Assembly (NCBI GenBank): GCA_900540275.1
Contig: UQFO01000017.1
Span: 1 to 48,039 of the forward strand
DNA length: 48,039 bases
DNA from: an uncultured Oscillospiraceae bacterium
GTDB lineage: Bacteria; Bacillota; Clostridia; Oscillospirales; Acutalibacteraceae
Reading direction: 5' to 3'
Shown: piece after piece, positions 42,826 through 48,039 of the stretch
Numbering within the stretch: position 1 is the stretch's first letter
Layout: each line of letters opens with the position of its first letter
Position numbers and translations under genes: made by a program
Notes under the pieces: model-generated
The model's database searches: none
Seen by the model: the letters and a program-made list of their open reading frames with translations, nothing else
What the model was told of the DNA's origin: nothing

Positions 42826-43012
42826 CGAAACGTGTCTACACAAAACAGGCAGGTCTCCTGGCTCGAATTCCTCCTACTCGCCGCGTCTTCCCAATTGCTC
42901 AGTGACCGCCGCCAAAGGCGGCTGCGGGCTTTCGTCCTTCTTACAGTAGCGGGGACTGCCGCGGATTTGCACCGCGTTCCCTTTTCATGCCCCAAAGGGG
43001 CAGCCTGTTTCG
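42826..43012 (-). promoter_or_regulatory. Cobalamin (B12) riboswitch
   Basis: On the minus strand the leader contains the class hallmarks in order: GGGAACGCGGTGCAAATCC, then GGCAGTCCCCGCTACTGT, a variable hairpin (GCCGCC/GGCGGC), GGTCACTG, and the B12 box AGCCAGGAGACCTGCC (42848-42863). It is followed by an intrinsic terminator before the DUF4430-dockerin gene, so it most likely represses the operon by premature termination when cobalamin is abundant. Confidence 0.95.
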
Positions 43013-43019
43013 CACCCTT

Positions 43020-43048
43020 ATCATAAATTCAAATGTCTTTCCTGTCAA
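43020..43048 (-). promoter_or_regulatory. Promoter of cobalamin-regulated operon
   Basis: On the minus strand TTGACA (43043-43048), 17 bases, TATGAT (43020-43025). The transcript starts near 43013, immediately before the riboswitch aptamer and just after the phosphopantetheinyl transferase gene. Confidence 0.8.
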
Positions 43049-43052
43049 GGCT

Positions 43053-43679
43053 TTAAAGCGCTTTGTAAATAAGCTTCCCGTCGTAACGGCCGGACTTCGA
43101 GCACAGCGCTATCGTGTACTCTTCTATTCCGTAATGAATGTAAAAGCGGTATTGTCCATTATCTTCACAGTGCAGCGTGATTGGAGTGCCAAGCTCGAAA
43201 TAAAAGCTCGACGGCGGCAGGTGAAAGCCCCGGCCGACCGCCTTCATATAGCTTTCCTTGAGCGTCCACAGCTCGTAAAATGTTTTTTGCTGGTTTGCGC
43301 TTCTTTTCAGCTGCGCCCGCTCCTTTTCATGAAAGCTGATATGCGCAATGCCCTCGTATTTCCGCTCGCGCCTTTGTTCAATATCCACGCCCACCGGCTC
43401 GCTGTCCACAGCGAGCACTACGAAATTGCCGCTGTGCGCAATATTAAAATATTCGCCGCTTTCAAGATACGGCTTTCCATGCTCCGCGATTTTAATCTGC
43501 CCGACGCTTTCTTTCCCGAGCACCTTCGTAAGCAGCAGGCCCGCCGCAAGGCACAGCAGCTTGTCGTTTTCATTTTGCAAGCGGCAGAACTGCTCGTAAC
43601 GCCGCGGGGAAAGGTAGCTTTGCGCATTTTTTACGTAATAAAGCGCACTGTCCGCCTTTGTATAATAAAGCCTCACCAT
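43053..43679 (-). CDS. 4'-phosphopantetheinyl transferase, Sfp type
   Basis: 208 residues. The magnesium-binding and core motifs are visible: VGVDIEQ and FHEKERAQL, then FYELWTLKESYMKAVGRG. It transfers phosphopantetheine from CoA to carrier-protein serines. It starts six bases after the MATE exporter gene with GGAGG upstream. The carrier protein it serves is not in the window: either the fatty-acid ACP or a PKS/NRPS. Confidence 0.92.
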   Translation of the reverse strand: MVRLYYTKADSALYYVKNAQSYLSPRRYEQFCRLQNENDKLLCLAAGLLLTKVLGKESVGQIKIAEHGKPYLESGEYFNIAHSGNFVVLAVDSEPVGVDIEQRRERKYEGIAHISFHEKERAQLKRSANQQKTFYELWTLKESYMKAVGRGFHLPPSSFYFELGTPITLHCEDNGQYRFYIHYGIEEYTIALCSKSGRYDGKLIYKAL

Positions 43680-43685
43680 ATTCCG

Positions 43686-45053
43686 TTATCCTCCGTTGTC
43701 CATAGGCTCCGGGTCCCCTCCCAGGGAACGCCGCGGCTTCCATATGCCGGTAAAATAGAAAACAAGCGACATGACGGACGCAACAGCCCAGCCCGCCGGC
43801 CAGGATATCCAGATACCGTCCGTCCCAAGCGCCCCGTTCAAAACAAACGCCAGCACCACGCGCAGCACCAAATCCGTGAAGGTCGTAATCATAAACGGCA
43901 CCATCGCGCCGGCGCCGCGCAGCACGCCGTCCGCCATTAATTTTGCCGCGATGAGAAAATAAAAAGGCGATACAATCGTTAAGAACCGGCAGCCGGCCGA
44001 TACAGCCTGTACGCTCGACTCATCCAAAAACAACCCGACCATCTGCGGGCCGAAAAAGAAGAACAAAACCGCAAACGGCAGCGCGACGCACATCGCCATA
44101 ATGATTCCCGAGCGAAAGCCCTGTTTTACCCGCCCGGGCTTGTCCGCGCCAATGTTCTGCGCCGTAAAGCTTGAAAGGCCGTTGCCGAGCGCAGTAAACG
44201 AAGTAAGCGAAAACGTATTGAGCTTGACCGCCGCGGAATAGCCCGCGATGACGGCCGAGCCGTAGCTGTTGATAAGCCCCTGGATACAGAGGTTGCCCAC
44301 AGAAATAAAGCTCTGCTGCAAAATGCTCGGTACAGCGATTATACTGATTCGCTTGAGCATCGGGAAGCTGAAAACCTTTGTTTTCCCAGGCGCCTCGATT
44401 TTTTTCAGGCGTTTAAAAAGGACAAGGCACGCCAGAACGGAGGCCGCGCCCTGCGCCAGGAACGTCGCCCAAGCAACGCCGCCTACGCCCATTTGGAACA
44501 CGGCGACAAAGAGCAAATCGAGCAGGATGTTGCCGACCGAAGAGGCAATCAGCAGGTATAACGGGGTTTTCGAGTCGCCCAAAGCCGTGAACACGCCGGT
44601 GGAGATATTGTATAAAAACAGGAACAAAAGCCCCAGAATATAAATACGCAGATAAAGCGCGCTGTCGGAAAAAATATTCTGCGGCGTGTTGAGCAGCACC
44701 ATCAGCGGGCTGCAGAAAATAAGCGCCAATACCGTCAGCACGACGCTCAGCGTCAAAATCGCGATGAACGAGGTGCTCACCGCCGTTTTCATCTCCCGGT
44801 AGAGCCTGCCGCCGAACAATTGGGAAATGACGACGCTGCACCCTACGCTGCACCCGAGCGCGACCGCCATGAAAATCATCGTAACCGGGAACGACGCGCC
44901 GACCGCCGCGAGCGCGTCCTCTCCCGCAAAGCGCCCCGCTACGACGCTGTCGGCCATATTGTAAAGCTGCTGGAATATGCTGCTGCATAAAATCGGCAGG
45001 GAAAACGCCCATAAAATCCTTGCCGGCTTCCCTACCGTCATATCCGTTACCAA
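43686..45053 (-). CDS. MATE-family multidrug exporter
   Basis: 455 residues from the TTG at 45053 (AAGAAGGG upstream), which gives the family-typical start VTDMTVGKPARIL; GTG at 45074 is a longer alternative. About twelve membrane helices in two homologous halves, with FQQLYNMADSVVAGRF in the first half. It exports drugs or metabolites using a sodium or proton gradient. Transcribed with the phosphopantetheinyl transferase, which raises the possibility of natural-product export. Confidence 0.9.
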   Translation of the reverse strand: MVTDMTVGKPARILWAFSLPILCSSIFQQLYNMADSVVAGRFAGEDALAAVGASFPVTMIFMAVALGCSVGCSVVISQLFGGRLYREMKTAVSTSFIAILTLSVVLTVLALIFCSPLMVLLNTPQNIFSDSALYLRIYILGLLFLFLYNISTGVFTALGDSKTPLYLLIASSVGNILLDLLFVAVFQMGVGGVAWATFLAQGAASVLACLVLFKRLKKIEAPGKTKVFSFPMLKRISIIAVPSILQQSFISVGNLCIQGLINSYGSAVIAGYSAAVKLNTFSLTSFTALGNGLSSFTAQNIGADKPGRVKQGFRSGIIMAMCVALPFAVLFFFFGPQMVGLFLDESSVQAVSAGCRFLTIVSPFYFLIAAKLMADGVLRGAGAMVPFMITTFTDLVLRVVLAFVLNGALGTDGIWISWPAGWAVASVMSLVFYFTGIWKPRRSLGGDPEPMDNGG

Positions 45054-45123
45054 AAGACAACCCTTCTTACCCACTCCGCCGGAACTGTACCGGGCTTAAT
45101 CTGTAAAATAAACAGTACTTTTT

Positions 45124-45152
45124 AGTATAAAACAGCGTTTTTTAAAAGTCAA
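45124..45152 (-). promoter_or_regulatory. Promoter of MATE/phosphopantetheinyl transferase operon
   Basis: On the minus strand TTGACT (45147-45152), 17 bases, TATACT (45124-45129). Its -35 touches an inverted repeat (45151-45160 with 45174-45183) that lies between this promoter and the divergent prfB promoter. Confidence 0.7.
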
Positions 45153-45194
45153 CGCGCCGCCAAACAGGAAAACGCGGCGCGTTTGCGGAAATCC

Positions 45195-45223
45195 TTTACA
45201 TTTTCTGGCGCATCTACTATAAT
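45195..45223 (+). promoter_or_regulatory. Promoter of prfB
   Basis: TTTACA (45195-45200), 17 bases, TATAAT (45218-45223), 30 bases before the prfB ATG. Confidence 0.8.
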
Positions 45224-45253
45224 AATACAGAATAAACCGATAAGGATGATAAC

Positions 45254-46381
45254 ATGCTACAGTTTGAAGAACTGCGGCTGGAGCTGGAACGGCTCCTGCC
45301 CGAAATAGAGGATTTGGCCGACGCGCTCGGGCTTTCCCCCATGCGTTCGGAAATCGAACAGCTCGAGCACCGCGCGGCGGAGCCGGGCTTTTGGGACGAT
45401 ATGGAGAATTCCCAGAAGATTTTGCAGCGCACGAGTATGCTCAAAAACAAGGTACAAAGCTACGAGGATTTGAAGGCGGCTTACGGGGACACCATGGCGC
45501 TCATTGAGCTTGCCGACGAGGAGGAGGACCTCTCCCTGCTGGAGGAAGCGCAGCAGGAGGTGCAGAAGGTAAAGGACAACCTGGAAACGCAGCGCCTTTC
45601 CACCCTGCTCACCGGGGAATATGACAGCAAAAACGCCATCCTCACCTTCCATGCCGGTTCCGGCGGAACGGAAGCGCAGGACTGGGCGGAAATGCTTTAC
45701 CGCATGTACAACCGCTGGGCGGAGCGCCACGCTTTCAAGGTCAAGACGCTCGATTATCTCGACGGCGAAGAGGCGGGGCTCAAGAGCGCCGTTATCCTTG
45801 TTGAGGGCCTCAACGCCTACGGGTATTTAAAGAGCGAGGCGGGCGTACACCGGCTGGTGCGCGTTTCCCCGTTCGATTCCTCAGGCAGAAGGCACACGTC
45901 GTTCGCTTCTTTGGAGGTCATGCCGGAAATCGACGACAATATTCAAATCGACATCAACCCTGAGGACATCAAAATGGATGTGTACCGCGCAAGCGGCGCA
46001 GGCGGCCAGAAGGTCAACAAGACCTCTTCCGCCGTGCGTTTGACGCACATCCCGACGGGTATCGTCGTATCCTGCCAGGTGGAACGCAGCCAGCACCAGA
46101 ACCGCGAGGTCGCAATGAAAATGCTCATGTCTAAGCTCATGGAAATCAAGGAGCGCGAGCACCTGGATAAAATCGAGGACATTAAGGGCGTACAGAAGGA
46201 AATCACCTGGGGCAGCCAAATCCGGTCCTATGTATTTATGCCCTATACGCTTGCGAAGGACCACCGCACGAGCTTTGAGTCGAGTAATATCAACGCCGTA
46301 ATGGACGGCGACATCGACGGGTTCATCAACGCCTATTTAAAGGCGCAGAGCTTAAACGCGCTGGAAAACGGCGTACAATAA
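45254..46381 (+). CDS. prfB: Peptide chain release factor 2
   Basis: 375 residues, full length. RF2-specific tripeptide SPF (RVSPFDSSGRR) recognises UGA/UAA, and the GGQ motif (SGAGGQKVN) triggers peptidyl-tRNA hydrolysis. ATG with AAGGA upstream. In many bacteria prfB carries an in-frame UGA and a CUU-UGA-C frameshift site near codon 25. Here the frame is continuous through that region (GLSPMRSEIEQL), so the autoregulatory frameshift is absent. It is transcribed divergently from the MATE operon. Confidence 0.97.
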   Translation: MLQFEELRLELERLLPEIEDLADALGLSPMRSEIEQLEHRAAEPGFWDDMENSQKILQRTSMLKNKVQSYEDLKAAYGDTMALIELADEEEDLSLLEEAQQEVQKVKDNLETQRLSTLLTGEYDSKNAILTFHAGSGGTEAQDWAEMLYRMYNRWAERHAFKVKTLDYLDGEEAGLKSAVILVEGLNAYGYLKSEAGVHRLVRVSPFDSSGRRHTSFASLEVMPEIDDNIQIDINPEDIKMDVYRASGAGGQKVNKTSSAVRLTHIPTGIVVSCQVERSQHQNREVAMKMLMSKLMEIKEREHLDKIEDIKGVQKEITWGSQIRSYVFMPYTLAKDHRTSFESSNINAVMDGDIDGFINAYLKAQSLNALENGVQ

Positions 46382-46399
46382 AACAAGCGCAAAAGCATA

Positions 46400-46431
46400 C
46401 GCGCCGGCGGAAATCTGCCGGTGCGTTTTTT
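46400..46431 (+). terminator. Terminator of prfB
   Basis: Stem 46400-46410 with 46415-46425 (11 pairs, two G-T), loop of four, followed by TTTTTT. The remaining bases up to the next promoter at 46660 show no gene or strong signal. Confidence 0.85.
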
Positions 46432-46659
46432 CGTTTTTATTGTAGAACCTGACAATAATACAATGCTTATGCCGGCCTTGCCTGCCGTGTATTGCCTTTC
46501 TATTTTTCCATTCTGTCAAAGCAAAGCCTTTATTTTGTTACTTTGAACAACTGGAAAACCCTCTTGTTATGCAGCCTGACGATTCCTGCTTTTCTTAAAT
46601 TTTCATGATAAAAACGGCATGCTTATAAAAATTCATAGAAAGTTCACATTTATACGTTG

Positions 46660-46688
46660 TTGAAGCGCCCCTCTTTCCTTGCTATCAT
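46660..46688 (+). promoter_or_regulatory. Promoter of FUSC-family gene
   Basis: TTGAAG (46660-46665), 17 bases, TATCAT (46683-46688). A small hairpin GCCGCA/TGCGGC (46714-46719 with 46729-46734) lies in the leader before the ribosome site. Confidence 0.6.
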
Positions 46689-46757
46689 TGGATTGTAAAA
46701 AGCATTTGAGACAGCCGCACGAAGAGGATGCGGCCGCTATTTTGGAGGGACCTTATC

Positions 46758-47795
46758 TTGAGTGAAAGGAAAGAAAAAACAATCCATGTATTTAAGCTGA
46801 TTGGCGAAAACTTTGTGCGTTTTCTATTCTCTGTATTATTTGTTTCCGTCTTTCAGATGATTTTTGGTGTGGAAAACACGCTGGCGGGCGTCGCCGCAAG
46901 CGTCGCTATCACCATGTACCCCGCGATGGATACGGGCTTAAAGCCGCTTCCGATGTGCGGCGTGATTATCGGGCTGTTTTTAGGCTCGGGGATTGCCGCG
47001 GAGCTTTCCGTCATATCCCCGTGGCTTGCGCTGCCCGTGCATTTCCTGTTCGTCGCCGCTGTCATGGTATTGTGCGGCACACCGCTTGAAATCAAGACGT
47101 TTATCTGCTTTTTATTGAGCTTCGTGTTCTGCCAGGCTACTCCTGTTCCGCTCGAGGCGTTTCCCATGCGGATGCTCTGCCTGTTTACCGGCAGCGTGCT
47201 CACTGCCGTGTGTACGCTCGTCTGGTGGAAGCACAAGGGCTACGGCACAAATGGGATTTCCATCCGGAGGCAAATCCATTTGAGCGCGAAAAACAGGGGG
47301 CTTATCCTGCGCATGGCCGCCGGCATTACCATCGCAATGTTTGCCGCCTCCATGCTGGGGCTGAAAAAGCCCTTGTGGATTAGTATTGTCGTAATGTCGC
47401 TGACACAGCTGCAGCTGAACGAAACGCTCACGCGCATTAAGCACCGCGCGTTCGGCACCGTTGTGGGCGTGCTCGTGTTTGTCGTGGTATTCCAGATGAT
47501 TGTCCCGCAGCAGTACTCCATGCTCTTTATCCTTTTGATGAGCTACCTGAGCTTCTTTACGCCGGAGTATAAATACAAGCAGATTGTAAACGCCGTATGC
47601 GCTTTAAACGCCTCGCTCGTCCTGCTCGACACGACGACGGCTATAGAAAACCGCGTGCTCTGCCTGCTCGGCGGAATCGCGATTGTGCTGCTAATGCATT
47701 TGCTTGAAAAGCTCGCGGAACGAATCAAGGAGCATTTCCCCTATTTTCGGGCGGTTGTACGCAGTATGCTGGCGAAGGAATCGAATGGAGAGTAG
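46758..47795 (+). CDS. FUSC-family inner membrane protein
   Basis: 345 residues from the TTG at 46758, chosen for GGAGG at the right spacing; the frame is open 30 bases further upstream without a ribosome site. Two blocks of membrane helices (about 20-150 and 190-310) are separated by a short cytoplasmic loop (WWKHKGYGTNG). It resembles FUSC/aromatic-acid-exporter-type proteins (WISIVVMSLTQLQLNETLTRIKHRAFGTVVGVL). Probably a small-molecule exporter; substrate unknown. Confidence 0.8.
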   Translation: MSERKEKTIHVFKLIGENFVRFLFSVLFVSVFQMIFGVENTLAGVAASVAITMYPAMDTGLKPLPMCGVIIGLFLGSGIAAELSVISPWLALPVHFLFVAAVMVLCGTPLEIKTFICFLLSFVFCQATPVPLEAFPMRMLCLFTGSVLTAVCTLVWWKHKGYGTNGISIRRQIHLSAKNRGLILRMAAGITIAMFAASMLGLKKPLWISIVVMSLTQLQLNETLTRIKHRAFGTVVGVLVFVVVFQMIVPQQYSMLFILLMSYLSFFTPEYKYKQIVNAVCALNASLVLLDTTTAIENRVLCLLGGIAIVLLMHLLEKLAERIKEHFPYFRAVVRSMLAKESNGE

Positions 47796-47818
47796 GCTCT
47801 CCACTCTTTTTTTGAAAC
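47786..47818 (+). terminator. Terminator overlapping the FUSC gene stop codon
   Basis: TGGAGAG (47786-47792) pairs with CTCTCCA (47797-47803), and the TAG stop forms part of the 4-base loop. CTCTTTTTTT follows. Confidence 0.8.
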
Positions 47819-47961
47819 GTTCGTTTCTTGTTTTTAAGCTTTAAATGTTAGGATGAAAAGAGGGAAACCATTTTAATGGCTTCCCTCTTCTTTTTTGAAG
47901 CAGCCTGCTTCTCTCTTTTTATTTGAAACGTCCCGTTTCTTTTTATGAAACATACTGCTTC
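47814..47961. repeat. Cluster of four related short palindromes
   Basis: GAAACG-tt-CGTTTC (47814-47827), GAAGCA-gcc-TGCTTC (47897-47911), GAAACG-tcc-CGTTTC (47925-47939) and GAAACA-tac-TGCTTC (47947-47961), each in a T-rich context. The half-site pattern is GAARCR/YGYTTC. They may be binding sites or tiny hairpins. Confidence 0.55.
47857..47896 (+). terminator. Intrinsic terminator after FUSC gene
   Basis: AAGAGGGAA-a-CCATT pairs with a-TGG-c-TTCCCTCTT and is followed by CTTTTTT. Second terminator after the FUSC gene; may also serve an unseen gene. Confidence 0.7.
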
Positions 47962-47994
47962 TTGGATTTCTTCATCAAACTTTATATGTTTAAT

Positions 47995-48031
47995 CAAAAG
48001 GGAAAAACAATCCGCTGTTTTTCCCTTTTGT
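47995..48031. terminator. Bidirectional terminator at the right edge
   Basis: CAAAAGGGAAAAACA pairs with TGTTTTTCCCTTTTG around a 6-base loop (about 47995-48030). A- and T-rich arms give U tails in both directions, consistent with a convergent gene beyond the window edge. Confidence 0.65.
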
Positions 48032-48039
48032 AAACCCTT

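Noticed and set aside
45151..45183. Inverted repeat between the MATE and prfB promoters as a terminator
   Set aside because: It lies upstream of both divergent genes and has no transcript to end; it was kept only as context for the MATE promoter.

Overview
The window looks like a chromosomal segment of a Gram-positive anaerobe of class Clostridia, probably an Oscillospirales/Ruminococcaceae-type gut bacterium. This is an inference from the gene content: SipW-dependent surface proteins, dockerin-bearing secreted proteins, GH13 amylases with tandem starch-binding modules, a TarI/LicD/TagGH-type wall-polymer operon, a cobalamin riboswitch, strong GGAGG ribosome binding sites, sigma-A promoters and frequent TTG/GTG starts. 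No 16S rRNA is present, so the species cannot be named.

Layout. (1) 1-9.0 kb, all minus strand: a surface-matrix locus with an atypical LytTR regulator, a Cys-rich repeat membrane protein, a small membrane protein, an ER-type (SipW) signal peptidase, and three large exported proteins sharing the SipW-type N-terminus, two of them tandem paralogues. (2) 9.2-17.2 kb: a complete type I-C CRISPR-Cas operon (cas3-cas5-cas8c-cas7-cas4-cas1-cas2) whose array is reduced to one intact repeat, one spacer and a truncated repeat. (3) 17.2-21.3 kb, visibly AT-rich accessory DNA: a decayed serine recombinase, an orphan secreted protein, a compact type I toxin-antitoxin-like locus with convergent promoters, an HNH endonuclease with homing-associated repeats, and a tRNA-Leu(CAG) at the edge. 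(4) 21.4-27.2 kb: an envelope glycopolymer operon (TagG-like permease, TagH-like ATPase, TarI/IspD-like cytidylyltransferase, epimerase, epimerase-LicD fusion). (5) 27.3-31.2 kb: a large secreted alpha-amylase with a dockerin and two C-terminal starch-binding modules. (6) 31.4-39.5 kb: an autoregulated-looking XRE/ABC-transporter operon, an intracellular GH13 plus RmlD-like reductase, and an XRE-cupin regulator plus acyl-CoA synthetase. (7) 39.5-43.05 kb: a three-gene operon behind a cobalamin riboswitch and terminator, encoding transcobalamin-like modules: DUF4430 plus dockerin, a terpene-cyclase-like toroid on a membrane anchor, and a DUF4430 lipoprotein. (8) 43-48 kb: a phosphopantetheinyl transferase, a MATE exporter, prfB without the usual programmed frameshift, and a FUSC-family membrane protein followed by a cluster of small palindromes.

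The most interesting system is the riboswitch-controlled operon at 39.5-43.05 kb. Animal transcobalamin/intrinsic factor consists of an alpha6-alpha6 barrel plus a small beta domain. Here the same two folds appear as separate, differently anchored surface proteins under B12 control, and one beta-domain protein ends in a dockerin resembling that of the nearby amylase. This suggests a cell-surface cobalamin-capture apparatus that may share a cohesin scaffold with starch-degrading enzymes. Function is inferred from fold and regulation, not shown.
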